From Roseovarius spongiae (GTDB lineage: Bacteria > Pseudomonadota > Alphaproteobacteria > Rhodobacterales > Rhodobacteraceae): DNA of 64,000 nt. The translations under genes and the position numbers were made by a program. Shown here piece by piece: positions 18,186-27,310 of this stretch. The notes under the pieces are model-generated. The model was not told the origin of the DNA and searched no databases. It was given only the letters and a program-made list of their open reading frames with translations. The DNA is taken from NCBI RefSeq assembly GCF_003651245.1, contig NZ_RAPE01000005.1, positions 186,001 through 250,000 on the forward strand, written 5' to 3'. The first letter of the stretch is position 1; each line of letters begins with the position of its first letter.

Positions 18186-18799
18186 TGGCCGCCCGAGGAA
18201 CAGACGCGCCGCGCCGCAAGCGAAGCCGCGCCGGGCGGGGCACGCTGATCGTGATCGCGGGTCTCCTGGTGGCGTCGGCGATGCTGCGGATGGGCGGCGA
18301 CGCCGGGCAGGTCTTTGCCCGGGCCGCCGCGCCGGGCGATGTCACGCCGCCGGACGCCGCCGAGCGCGAAGCGCGATCCTGCGAGCCGCCCGAGGAGATG
18401 CGCGCCGTCCTCAAGGCGTTCCAGGCGCGCGAGGCGCGGATCGAAGCGCGGGAAACTGCCATCACGGACCGCCTTCAGGCGTTGAAGCTCGCGGATCGCG
18501 AGGTGGCGCGCAAGCTTGCCCTGCTCGAACAGGCGGAAGAGGATCTGCGCGCCATGATCGCGCTCGCCGATGGCGCGGCCGAGGGTGACATCGCGCGGCT
18601 CACCAAGGTTTACGAAAGCATGAAGCCCAAGGACGCCGCCGCGCTCTTCGAAGAGATGAACGCGGACTTCGCCGCGGGATTCCTCGGGCGCATGCGCCCC
18701 GAGGCGGCGGCGGGAATCATGGCCGGGCTCAGCCCCGACGCCGCGCATCGCTTCAGCGTCGTGCTGGCCGGGCGGAACGCGGGCGCGCCGACCGAATGA
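18185..18799 (+). CDS. motE: Stator accessory protein MotE-like
   Basis: A 204-residue protein. It has a basic N-terminus and a hydrophobic anchor (about residues 20-33, TLIVIAGLLVASAML). A charged coiled-coil region follows (RIEARETAITDRLQALKLAD and LALLEQAEEDLRAMI). The C-terminal MgtE-N-like domain reads LTKVYESMKPKDAAALFEEM and LGRMRPEAAAGIMAGLSP. This is the layout of Sinorhizobium MotE, a periplasmic chaperone of a motor protein. The ATG overlaps the upstream stop by one base (TGATG). It precedes motA. Confidence 0.75.
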   Translation: MAARGTDAPRRKRSRAGRGTLIVIAGLLVASAMLRMGGDAGQVFARAAAPGDVTPPDAAEREARSCEPPEEMRAVLKAFQAREARIEARETAITDRLQALKLADREVARKLALLEQAEEDLRAMIALADGAAEGDIARLTKVYESMKPKDAAALFEEMNADFAAGFLGRMRPEAAAGIMAGLSPDAAHRFSVVLAGRNAGAPTE

Positions 18800-18871
18800 T
18801 CCGTCTCCGGGTCAGGGAATTTTAACGCCGCAGTGGCACTGTGGCCCGCGTATGACGCGGCGGAGGACGCA

Positions 18872-19741
18872 ATGATCGGCATTATCGGTATCCTGGTTAT
18901 CTTCGCGATGGTATTCGGCGGTTACCTCGCCGCGGGGGGCAAGCTCGGGATCATCATGAAGGCGTTGCCCTTCGAGATGATGATCATCGGCGGCGCGGCG
19001 GCCGGCGCGTTCATGCTCGGCAATGACGGGGCTGGCGTCAAACACACGATCAGGGACATCGGCAAGGTCTTCAAGGGGCCCAAGTGGAAGCAGGAGGATT
19101 ATCGCGACCTGCTGTGCCTGCTGTTCGAACTGATCCGGCTCGGCCGGCAGAACCCGGTCGCGGTGGAGGAACATATCGAGGCGCCGCAGGACTCGGCGAT
19201 CTTCGGCAGGTATCCGAAGATCCTCAAGGATGCCGAGGCGATCGCGCTGATCAGCGACACGATCCGCTCGGCGTCGATGAACTACGACGACCCGCACCAG
19301 GTCGAAGAGGTGCTCGACAAGCGGATGGAGGCGAACCTCAATCACGCACTGCATTCGAGCCACGCGTTGCAGACCGTCGCGGACGGATTGCCCGCGCTTG
19401 GCATCGTCGCCGCGGTACTGGGCGTGATCAAGACGATGGCGTCGATCGACCAGCCGCCCGAGATCCTTGGCAAGATGATCGGCGGCGCGCTGGTCGGGAC
19501 GTTCCTCGGCGTCTTCCTCGCCTATGGCCTGGTCGGGCCGTTCGCGGCGAAGGTGAGATCGGTGGTCGAGGAAGACGCGCATTTCTATCAGCTCATCCGC
19601 GAGGTGCTGGTCGCCAACCTGCACAGCCACGCAACCAACATCTGCATCGAGGTCGGTCGCCAGAATACGCCGTCACATCGCAGGCCGAGCTTCTCCGACC
19701 TCGAAGAAGCATTGAAATCGGTCAAGCAGGACGCGGCGTGA
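18872..19741 (+). CDS. motA: Flagellar motor stator protein MotA
   Basis: A 289-residue stator subunit with four membrane spans: two at the N-terminus (IGILVIFAMVFGGYLAAGG, FEMMIIGGAAAGAFML), then a long cytoplasmic loop with the motor-contact region LLCLLFELIRLGRQNP, then GLPALGIVAAVLGVIKTM and GALVGTFLGVFLAYGLVGPF. The GLPALGIVAAVLG segment carries the conserved proline of the channel. CGGAGG precedes the ATG. MotB is 10 kb away, in the same direction. Confidence 0.93.
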   Translation: MIGIIGILVIFAMVFGGYLAAGGKLGIIMKALPFEMMIIGGAAAGAFMLGNDGAGVKHTIRDIGKVFKGPKWKQEDYRDLLCLLFELIRLGRQNPVAVEEHIEAPQDSAIFGRYPKILKDAEAIALISDTIRSASMNYDDPHQVEEVLDKRMEANLNHALHSSHALQTVADGLPALGIVAAVLGVIKTMASIDQPPEILGKMIGGALVGTFLGVFLAYGLVGPFAAKVRSVVEEDAHFYQLIREVLVANLHSHATNICIEVGRQNTPSHRRPSFSDLEEALKSVKQDAA

Positions 19742-22032
19742 TGCGCCGCTTTCTCATCATCGCTTGCATTGCGCTGCTCTGGGCCTTCGGCTCTGCGGTC
19801 CCGGCCGCGACGCCGGGGGAAGTGACGGTGCGCTCGGGCGATCACGACGGATTCTCGCGTCTCGTGCTGGCGCTGCCACATCGCGTCGACTGGCGCATTA
19901 CCGGAACCGGCCGTGATCGGAAGGTGATCGTCAAGGATCGCGCGTGGCGTTTTGACCTCTCGACCGTGTTCGTGCGCATGCGCGACGACCGGCTCAGGAA
20001 CATCGCGCCGACACCCGGCGGGCTGCGCCTGACGCTGGGCTGCGAATGTGCTATTGAGACGTTCTGGCACGGGCAGTCCATGCTCGTGATCGACATCCGC
20101 GATCCAGATATCATCGCGGACGGCGCTGGCGCGCAAAAGACCCGGCCGTCCCCTTCGCCGGAGAAGGTCGTCCCGATACAGGCGGACCGCGGTCCGGCGC
20201 ATCTCCTGACAGCCGGACGTATCGCCGCGGAACTGGCCGCGGCGTCCCTCGCACAGGACCTTTTTGGGATGGCGCCGGCGCCGTCGCCGCCCGGTGTTCC
20301 GCCAAAGCCTGATTTGTCCATCGCGCGGGAGCAACTGGCCAGGCAGATTTCCCGGGCGACGACAATGGGGCTCTTGTCGCCGCAGGTGGACATTTCGCCC
20401 GGCGGAACCGAGGCTGAGCCGCCGCCCGGAGCGAATGACGGCGCAGATCCCGTGCGAACGCCGGCGCCGGAACCGGATGCCGGGCCCGGTCTCCAGCTTC
20501 GTTCCGAAATGTCCCTGGATCACGAGGTCATCGCGCCAAGCGATACGCTTCAGGTCACTTACAAGGGCAAGGTCTGCCTCGGCGACGACGCTCTGGCGAT
20601 CGCGCAATGGGGCGATGGCGGGAGTTTCGCGACCCGGATCGGTCCGGCCCGCGCACGGCTTACGGACGAGTTGGGCCGTTTCGACGGGGCCGCGGCGCTC
20701 GATCTCGCCAGGCTCTATCTTCACCACGGCTTCGGCGTCGAAGCCCGGCAGGTGTTGCATGTCGCCGGAGTCGAAGGGCGGAAGGTTCAGGTCGCCCGCG
20801 CGATCGCAGATATATTCCAGCACGGAGAGGCGGAGGGATCGTCGCTTGCCGGACAGCTCAGCTGCGCGTCCGGTGCCGCAATGTGGTCGGCGCTGTCATA
20901 CCGGGCGCTGCCGCCCGGTGCGCCTCTCGATCTCGATGCGATCCTTCGCGGCGTCAACGCCCTGCCCCGCCATCTTCGTGATCTCCTCGCACCGAACCTC
21001 GCGCGCAAGCTCATGGCGGCGGGCCGCGCCGAAGCGGCCGACGACGTCCTGCGCCAGCTTGAGCGCGGCGGCGCTGCGCCGGCTCCCGGCCAAGGGCTTG
21101 CGCGAGCGGAGGTCGAGCTCGCAGCAGGTGACGACGCCGCCGCCGATGAAACCCTGGGCCGGATTGTCGAATCCAACGTGGAGATCGCGGCCGAAGCCCT
21201 GCTTCGGCGCATCGATGCGCGCCTCGCTTCAGGACGCGCGATCCCGCAGGACATGGCTGATCTCGCCGGGGCCTATGCGCATGAGCTGCGCGACGCCGAG
21301 ATCGGTCCTGACCTCGCCCGCGCGTATATCGAGGCGAGCGCCGCGTCGGGCGCATTCAAGAACGCCTTCGACCATCGCGCGCGCCTTGACGCGGAGCTTC
21401 CGGAGGCGACGCGCCGGCATGTGACAGATACGCTGTTCGATCTTCTGACGCGAAACGCCGAGGACGTGACTTTCCTGACATACGCGCTGTCCATGCAGCC
21501 GGAAATCGACGGCCGTCTAAGCGCGGAAACGGAAACCGCCATCGCCCGGCGCCTCCTGGACACCGGTTTTCCGGTTGCTGCGCAGGCGTACCTGGACGGC
21601 GCGGCGCAGGGGCCGGCGCAGCGCGAACGTCGGCTCCTGCGGGCGAAGGCCGCGCGCGCCCTTGGCACGCCGCGACAGGCGCTGGTCGAGCTTCTCGGCC
21701 TGTCCGGGCCCGACGCGAACCGGCTGCGCGCCGACGCCCGTAGCATGGCGGGCGAGTTCAACGCGGCCCGTGAACTCTATGCGACGGGCGGCCAACCTGA
21801 TTCCGCGTTGCGCGCCGCGATGCAGGCAGAGGATTGGGAACTGGCCTCGGCGTTGGGCGATGCGGAGATTGCCCGGCTCGCGAGCGGTTCGGGCGCGCCG
21901 GAGGCCCTGTCCGACGGCAATCTGCTGGCGCATGACCGCGCGCTGATCGACGCGAGTGCGACGACGCGGAGCCTGGTCGGCAACCTTCTCGGCGCGCGCC
22001 AGATCCCCGGAGAGCCTGACGAGGGCGAATGA
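19741..22032 (+). CDS. Large secreted helical-repeat protein of the flagellar cluster, function unknown
   Basis: A 763-residue protein I do not recognise as a named family. A signal peptide covers about residues 1-22 (ending VPAAT). The next 100 residues look like a small beta domain (VTVRSGDHDGFSRLVLALP, then ETFWHGQSMLVIDIRDPD), reminiscent of AMIN-type domains. A Pro-rich linker follows. The rest is alpha-helical and Ala/Leu/Arg-rich, with TPR/SEL-like spacing (DLARLYLHHGFGVEARQVL, LARKLMAAGRAEAADDVLRQL). Its ATG overlaps the motA stop, so it is co-translated with a stator gene. A role as a periplasmic motor scaffold, in the way rhizobial MotC works, is possible but is inference. Confidence 0.7.
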   Translation: MRRFLIIACIALLWAFGSAVPAATPGEVTVRSGDHDGFSRLVLALPHRVDWRITGTGRDRKVIVKDRAWRFDLSTVFVRMRDDRLRNIAPTPGGLRLTLGCECAIETFWHGQSMLVIDIRDPDIIADGAGAQKTRPSPSPEKVVPIQADRGPAHLLTAGRIAAELAAASLAQDLFGMAPAPSPPGVPPKPDLSIAREQLARQISRATTMGLLSPQVDISPGGTEAEPPPGANDGADPVRTPAPEPDAGPGLQLRSEMSLDHEVIAPSDTLQVTYKGKVCLGDDALAIAQWGDGGSFATRIGPARARLTDELGRFDGAAALDLARLYLHHGFGVEARQVLHVAGVEGRKVQVARAIADIFQHGEAEGSSLAGQLSCASGAAMWSALSYRALPPGAPLDLDAILRGVNALPRHLRDLLAPNLARKLMAAGRAEAADDVLRQLERGGAAPAPGQGLARAEVELAAGDDAAADETLGRIVESNVEIAAEALLRRIDARLASGRAIPQDMADLAGAYAHELRDAEIGPDLARAYIEASAASGAFKNAFDHRARLDAELPEATRRHVTDTLFDLLTRNAEDVTFLTYALSMQPEIDGRLSAETETAIARRLLDTGFPVAAQAYLDGAAQGPAQRERRLLRAKAARALGTPRQALVELLGLSGPDANRLRADARSMAGEFNAARELYATGGQPDSALRAAMQAEDWELASALGDAEIARLASGSGAPEALSDGNLLAHDRALIDASATTRSLVGNLLGARQIPGEPDEGE

Positions 22033-22129
22033 CGATCCCCGTTTCGTCAAGGAAGTAACCGAATCTCAATCAACCGGAAATAGCGTGACGTCGCAGCGAC
22101 AGAATGCGCTGACCGAAAAAGGGTGACTC

Positions 22130-22945
22130 GTGCGACGAAACGAAGACCAAGCGGATCGCGGACGGCGCCCTGCCAAACAGGCGGGGGCGCTTGGCGTCCC
22201 CCGCAATGAGGCAGGGTTGCATGACTGGCTGGTGGCTTTGCTGTTGATCGCCCTCCTGTCGGCGCTGCCGCGGCTCGCCCTGGCCGGCGGGCCTGATCCG
22301 ACAGCAGAGCTTTGCGACCAGGCGGCGCAGCGGGCCGCGCGTCATTCGGGCGTGCCCGTCTCGGTGCTGCGGGCGATCACCCGCACGGAAACCGGGCGCG
22401 CGCGCGGCGGAAAGCTGCAGCCCTGGCCGTGGACGGTCAACATGGAAGGAGTCGGGAAATGGTTCGCGACCGAGCGCGAGGCGCGCGCCTATGTCATGCG
22501 GCACTACAAGCGCGGCGCGCGCAGCTTCGATGTCGGCTGCTTCCAGATCAACTACAAGTGGCATGGGGCGGAGTTCACGTCCATAGACGCGATGTTCGAC
22601 CCGCATGAGAACGCCGCCTATGCCGCGCGGTTCCTGAAATCGCTCTTTGCCGAAACCGGCGACTGGACCAAGGCCGCCGGAGCCTATCACTCGCGCACCC
22701 CCAAATACGCGGACCGGTACGAGGCCCGCTTCGCCCGCATTCGCAAGACGGTCGGCGGGCCGGCGCCGCCCGCGCCCGTCCTGGCCGCCGTCCGGGACGC
22801 GTCTGCCGCCTCCACGCAGGCGGCGCGCGTCAACGCCTATCCGCTCTTGCAGGCGGGGGAAGGCGCGGGGCGGTTCGGATCGCTGGTGCCGCTGGAAGCG
22901 TCAAGGCGTCCGGCATTGTTCGTCCTTGCCGCGCAGGAGTCCTGA
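22130..22945 (+). CDS. Lytic transglycosylase (SLT-type) of the flagellar cluster
   Basis: A 271-residue protein with an N-terminal hydrophobic span or signal (about residues 33-52) and a lysozyme-like SLT domain. The catalytic glutamate is in ITRTETGRARGG. The family markers DVGCFQINYKWHG, AAYAARFLKSLF and AGAYHSRTP follow in order. It cuts peptidoglycan, presumably to let the rod pass; the FlgJ-like protein at 37029 lacks a muramidase domain and so needs such a partner. The start is GTG after AAAAAGGG. flhA follows after three bases. Confidence 0.85.
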   Translation: MRRNEDQADRGRRPAKQAGALGVPRNEAGLHDWLVALLLIALLSALPRLALAGGPDPTAELCDQAAQRAARHSGVPVSVLRAITRTETGRARGGKLQPWPWTVNMEGVGKWFATEREARAYVMRHYKRGARSFDVGCFQINYKWHGAEFTSIDAMFDPHENAAYAARFLKSLFAETGDWTKAAGAYHSRTPKYADRYEARFARIRKTVGGPAPPAPVLAAVRDASAASTQAARVNAYPLLQAGEGAGRFGSLVPLEASRRPALFVLAAQES

Positions 22946-22948
22946 TCG

Positions 22949-25036
22949 ATGAACGGCCTGCGCATCGGCAACCTGTTCCAGCCGACGGTCCTGCTCGCGC
23001 TTGCGCTGATGGCGATCATCGTCATGATGATCCTGCCGATGCCGCCTTGGGTGCTCGATGTCGGGCTGGCCGCGTCCTTCGGACTCGCGATCCTGATCTT
23101 CACCGTCACCCTCTTCATCGAGCGGCCGCTCGATTTCTCGGCCTTCCCGACGATCCTGCTCGCCTCGCTCATGCTGCGCCTGTCGCTCAACGTGTCCTCG
23201 ACCAAGCTGATCATCGGCGAAGGCCATACCGGCGCCGGCGCGGCGGGCGACGTGATCGAGGGATTCGCGAGCTTCGTTATGGGCGGCAGCGTCTTCCTCG
23301 GGCTGGTGGTGTTCGGCGTGCTGATGATCGTGAACTTCATGGTCATCACCAAGGGGGCCGCGCGCATGGCCGAGGTCGGCGCGCGCTTCGCGCTCGACGG
23401 GATGCCGGGCAAGCAGCTGGCGATCGACAGCGACATGTCCGCGGGCGCCATCGACCACGCCGAAGCGCGCGAAAGGCGCGAGCGCGAACAACAGGAAACC
23501 ACCTTCTTCGGCTCGCTCGACGGGGCGTCGAAATTCGTCAAGGGGGACGCGGTCGCGGGCCTCCTGATCACGTTGCTCAACCTGGTCATGGGGCTGGTGA
23601 TGGGCACGGTGGTGCATGACATGCCGCTCGGCGCCGCGTTCGAGACCTACGCGATCCTGACCGTGGGCGACGGGCTGGTGACGCAGATCCCGGCGGTCAT
23701 CATCTCGATCGCGTCGGCGCTGCTGCTGTCGCGGGGCGGGGCGATCGGCGCGACCGACATCGCGCTCGCCGCGCAGCTGGGCCGGCACCCCGCGGCGATG
23801 GCGACGGTGGCGTTCCTGATGGCGCTGTTCGCACTGGTGCCCGGGCTTCCCTTTGCGCCGTTCATGCTGGGCGGCTGTGCGCTCGGGGCGACGGCGCTGG
23901 TATTGCACCGGCGTGAACGGGCGCGCGCCCATGAGCGCCCCGAACCGCGGGACAGCGCCCCCGAATCGACCGGCAAATCGCTCGGCGACCTGCTCGAGCT
24001 TGACGACATCCATGTGGAGTTCGCCCCGGACCTCGTGAACCTCGTGCTCGATCCCGGCACCGGGCTCGACGCGCGGATCACCAACATGCGCACGCATGTG
24101 GTCACGCAGTTCGGGATGATCCTCCCCGAGATCCGGCTGACCGACGACCCGACGCTCGGGACCGGGGCCTACATCATCCGGGTGCAGGGGGTCGAGCAGG
24201 GGCGCGCCACGCTGCGCGGCGATCACCTGCTCCTGCTCGATCCCGACGGAACGCCCGATGCGCCGGCGGGCGACACGGTGAGCGAGCCCGTCTACGGCGC
24301 GCCCGCCCGCTGGATCCCCGAGGCGCGTCAGGATGACGTGGCGCTGACCGGCGCGACGCTGGTGGCCCCCGCGGAAATCCTCGCGACGCATCTGCTCGAG
24401 GTGATCCGCCGCAACCTGAGCCGCCTGCTGACGATGAAGGCGATGCGCCGGCTGCTCGACGAGATGGTGAATCTCAGCGACCCGGCCCGCGCCGAGGCCA
24501 ACCGCAAGCTGCTGGATGAGATGATCCCGGACCGCGTGCCCGCCGACCTGCTCCACGCCGTGCTGCGGCTGCTGCTGGCCGAACAGGTGTCGATCCGCAA
24601 CCTGCCGCTCATCATCGAGGCGACGGCGGAGGGCCGCCAGATGCACAAGGCGCCCGAGGCGATCTGCGAACATGTCCGCCAGCGGCTCGGCTTCCAGCTA
24701 GTGGCGGCGTTGCAGCGCGATGACGGCTCCTTGCCGCTGATCCAGCTGGCGCCGGAATGGGAGGATACGTTCAGCACCTACCAGGTCGACCAGGACCGCG
24801 CGCGGCTCGACGTCGCGCTGCCGCCCGAACTCTTCAACCGTCTGACCGAGTCGGTGGCGGGCGAAGTATCCCGCGCCGCCGAATCGGGGGTGTTCCCGGC
24901 GATCGTCACCTCGACCGCGCGCCGCCGCTTCCTGCGCACTGTGCTGGCGGCCAAGAGCATCGCCAATCCGGTGCTCTCCTTCGAGGAAATCGGCATCGAG
25001 GCGCGCCCCGCGCTTGTCGGGGTGGCGGCGGCGTGA
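22949..25036 (+). CDS. flhA: Flagellar type III export protein FlhA
   Basis: A 695-residue export-gate protein. The N-terminal membrane part has about eight spans. The FHIPEP-family signature lies in the stretch SLMLRLSLNVSSTKLI, followed by VIEGFASFVMGG and later FALDGMPGKQLAIDSD, the conserved cytoplasmic loop. The C-terminal half is soluble (LLELDDIHVEFAPDLVNLV and QVSIRNLPLIIEATAEG) and forms the nonameric ring that receives substrates. Its stop overlaps the GTG start of fliR. Confidence 0.95.
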   Translation: MNGLRIGNLFQPTVLLALALMAIIVMMILPMPPWVLDVGLAASFGLAILIFTVTLFIERPLDFSAFPTILLASLMLRLSLNVSSTKLIIGEGHTGAGAAGDVIEGFASFVMGGSVFLGLVVFGVLMIVNFMVITKGAARMAEVGARFALDGMPGKQLAIDSDMSAGAIDHAEARERREREQQETTFFGSLDGASKFVKGDAVAGLLITLLNLVMGLVMGTVVHDMPLGAAFETYAILTVGDGLVTQIPAVIISIASALLLSRGGAIGATDIALAAQLGRHPAAMATVAFLMALFALVPGLPFAPFMLGGCALGATALVLHRRERARAHERPEPRDSAPESTGKSLGDLLELDDIHVEFAPDLVNLVLDPGTGLDARITNMRTHVVTQFGMILPEIRLTDDPTLGTGAYIIRVQGVEQGRATLRGDHLLLLDPDGTPDAPAGDTVSEPVYGAPARWIPEARQDDVALTGATLVAPAEILATHLLEVIRRNLSRLLTMKAMRRLLDEMVNLSDPARAEANRKLLDEMIPDRVPADLLHAVLRLLLAEQVSIRNLPLIIEATAEGRQMHKAPEAICEHVRQRLGFQLVAALQRDDGSLPLIQLAPEWEDTFSTYQVDQDRARLDVALPPELFNRLTESVAGEVSRAAESGVFPAIVTSTARRRFLRTVLAAKSIANPVLSFEEIGIEARPALVGVAAA

Positions 25037-25806
25037 ACGCGCTGGCGGAGCTTCTGTCGTTGTCGCGGGAGATGATCTGGCTGTACGCCGTCGTGTTCCT
25101 GCGGGTCGGGCCGGTGATGTCGCTCTGTCCCGGCTTCGGCGAAAACTCGGTTCCCGTCCGGATCAAGCTGGCGCTGGCGCTGGTCTTTACCGTTATCGTC
25201 GCCCCCGCCGTCGCGGATATGATCGGCCCCGCCCCCGCCACGCTGATCGCCTTCGCCTGGCTCGCCATTGCGGAGGCGGTCGCGGGGCTTGCGATCGGGA
25301 TCGGGCTGCGGCTGTTCCTGATGGCGCTTCAGACCGCGGGATCGATGGCGGCGCAGGCCACGTCGCTGAGCCAGATCCTCGGCAGCGCCGGGATGGAGCC
25401 GCTGCCGGCGATGGGGCATCTGCTGGTCGTGGGCGGCCTTGCGCTGGCGATGCTGCTCGACCTGCATGTGCATCTCGCGCAGATGGTGATCGCCAGCTAC
25501 ACGGTCCTGCCGGCGGGCGAACTACCCGAAACGGCGGCGCTGTCGCAATGGGGCGTGGCGCAGGTCTCAAACGCCTTTGCCCTGGCCTTCAGCCTCGCCG
25601 CGCCCTTCGTGATCGTGTCCTTGCTCTACAATCTCACCCTCGGCATCATCAACCGCGCCATGCCGCAGATGATGGTCGTCTTCGTCGGCGCGCCGGTCAT
25701 CACCTTCGGCGGTCTGTTCCTGCTCTTCCTGCTGGCGCCGACCATGCTCACGCTCTGGATGGAGGCGCTCGACGGCTTCCTCGCCAACCCGTTCGGGGGC
25801 CGCTGA
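25033..25806 (+). CDS. fliR: Flagellar type III export protein FliR
   Basis: A 257-residue membrane protein with about six spans. FliR markers are FLRVGPVMSLCPGFGENSVP near the N-terminus and YNLTLGIINRAMPQMMVVFVG near the C-terminus. The GTG at 25033 overlaps the flhA stop by four bases, and no other start fits the family length. Its last base is shared with the flhB ATG (TGATG). With FliP and FliQ it forms the export channel. Confidence 0.93.
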   Translation: MNALAELLSLSREMIWLYAVVFLRVGPVMSLCPGFGENSVPVRIKLALALVFTVIVAPAVADMIGPAPATLIAFAWLAIAEAVAGLAIGIGLRLFLMALQTAGSMAAQATSLSQILGSAGMEPLPAMGHLLVVGGLALAMLLDLHVHLAQMVIASYTVLPAGELPETAALSQWGVAQVSNAFALAFSLAAPFVIVSLLYNLTLGIINRAMPQMMVVFVGAPVITFGGLFLLFLLAPTMLTLWMEALDGFLANPFGGR

Positions 25807-26891
25807 TGGCCGGGCAGCAGGACGACACGGACAAGAGTCACGAGCCGACGCAGCACAAGCTTGACGAGGCGCGCAAGAAGGGCGAGCTGGTGCGCTCGGC
25901 CGATCTCAACACTGCCGCTGCCTATGTCGGTTTCCTGCTCGCGGGGCTGACCGCCGGCGCCGCCTCCGTGGAAGCGGTGAGCGACGTCTTCCTCGGGCTG
26001 CTCGGCGGGCCGGATCGCCTCGCGCCGCTGATGTTCGGCGGACAGGCGCGGGCCACGGCGGGCGGACTGATGGGGGCGATCGGCCTCGGGCTCGCGGCGT
26101 GGCTGATCCTGCCCGCCGCGGCGGCGCTTTTGTCGGTGCTGGCGCAACGCAGCCTCGTCGTCGCGCCGTCGAAGCTGAAGCCCAAACCCTCGCGCATCAA
26201 CCCCGTCAGCAACGCGAAGAACAAGTTCGGCCCCTCCGGCCTGTTCGAGTTCGCCAAGAGCCTGGCCAAGCTGGCGCTCTATTCCGTGCTGCTGGGGCTC
26301 TACCTGCAATGGCGTCTGCCCGAGATGGGCGGCGCGCTCACCGCAGAGCCGCGCGGCGTGGGCGCATTGATGGTGCGGATGCTGCTCGAGTTCATGATGG
26401 TGGTCTGCGTGATCGCCATCGCGATCGGGGCGGTCGATTACCTCTGGCAGCATTTCGATCACATGCGGCGCAACCGGATGTCGCACCAGGAGGTCCGCGA
26501 CGAGCACAAGCAGCACGAGGGCGACCCGCACATGAAACAGGAGCGCCGCGCCCGCGCCACGCAGATCGCGTCGGAAAAGATGATGACGGACGTGCCGACC
26601 GCCGACGTGGTGGTGATGAACCCGACCCACTACGCCGTCGCCCTGCGCTGGAGCCGCGAACCGGGCGCGGCGCCGGAATGCGTCGCCAAGGGGGTCGACC
26701 ACATGGCGCTGGCGATTCGCGATCTTGCGCGCGAACATGGCGTGCCGGTGCGCCAGGACCCGCCGACCGCCCGCGCCCTTTACGCCACGACCGAGATCGG
26801 GCAGGAGATCGACCCTGACCACTACCGCGCCGTGGCCGCAGCCATCCGGTTCGCCGAAACCATGCGCCGCCGCGCCGGGAGGCGGGGATGA
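25806..26891 (+). CDS. flhB: Flagellar export specificity-switch protein FlhB
   Basis: A 361-residue protein: a charged N-terminus (EPTQHKLDEARKKGEL), four spans, and a cytoplasmic domain with the autocleavage motif NPTH at residues 272-275 within MNPTHYAVALRW. Cleavage between N and P lets the export gate switch from hook to filament substrates when FliK reports hook length. It overlaps fliR by one base and the next gene by four. Confidence 0.95.
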   Translation: MAGQQDDTDKSHEPTQHKLDEARKKGELVRSADLNTAAAYVGFLLAGLTAGAASVEAVSDVFLGLLGGPDRLAPLMFGGQARATAGGLMGAIGLGLAAWLILPAAAALLSVLAQRSLVVAPSKLKPKPSRINPVSNAKNKFGPSGLFEFAKSLAKLALYSVLLGLYLQWRLPEMGGALTAEPRGVGALMVRMLLEFMMVVCVIAIAIGAVDYLWQHFDHMRRNRMSHQEVRDEHKQHEGDPHMKQERRARATQIASEKMMTDVPTADVVVMNPTHYAVALRWSREPGAAPECVAKGVDHMALAIRDLAREHGVPVRQDPPTARALYATTEIGQEIDPDHYRAVAAAIRFAETMRRRAGRRG

Positions 26892-27310
26892 GCCGGCAGG
26901 ATCCGACCGGGTTGGGCGAGGTTGCCGGCCTGCTCTTCGAGACCGAGCAGGCAAAGCTGCGCGACCTCATGCGCCGCGAGGCCGAGCTGCGCCGGGCGCT
27001 GGCGGAACTCGACGATCATCGCAAGGCCGCGGCGGCGCTGCCGCCGACGCAACTGAGCGCGCCGCGCGCCGTCGGCGCGGACCTGCTCTGGCAGGGCTGG
27101 GTCGGGCGCAGGCGGGCGGAGCTGAACACCGAATTGGCGCAGGTTCTGGTGCGCAAGGCGGGACGCATGAACGATCTGCGCCGCGCCTTCGGACGCAAGG
27201 CCGCGATAGACGAGCTTGGGAACCGCGCACGCGCCGAGGCGCGCGAGGCCGCGGGCAAACGCCGCGAAGACGCGGTTCAGGCGCTGGGCGTCATGCGTCC
27301 TGGCGGTTGA
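26888..27310 (+). CDS. Small helical protein after flhB, possibly FliJ-like
   Basis: A 140-residue, highly charged protein predicted all-helical (EQAKLRDLMRREAELRRALAEL; RRRAELNTELAQVLVRKAGRMND). The Arg/Glu/Ala-rich coiled-coil pattern and size match FliJ-type export chaperones, which are poorly conserved. No other FliJ is visible in the cluster. The ATG overlaps flhB by four bases (ATGA). Its last 20 bases overlap the end of the convergent fliL-like gene on the other strand. The FliJ call is inference. Confidence 0.6.
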   Translation: MSRQDPTGLGEVAGLLFETEQAKLRDLMRREAELRRALAELDDHRKAAAALPPTQLSAPRAVGADLLWQGWVGRRRAELNTELAQVLVRKAGRMNDLRRAFGRKAAIDELGNRARAEAREAAGKRREDAVQALGVMRPGG

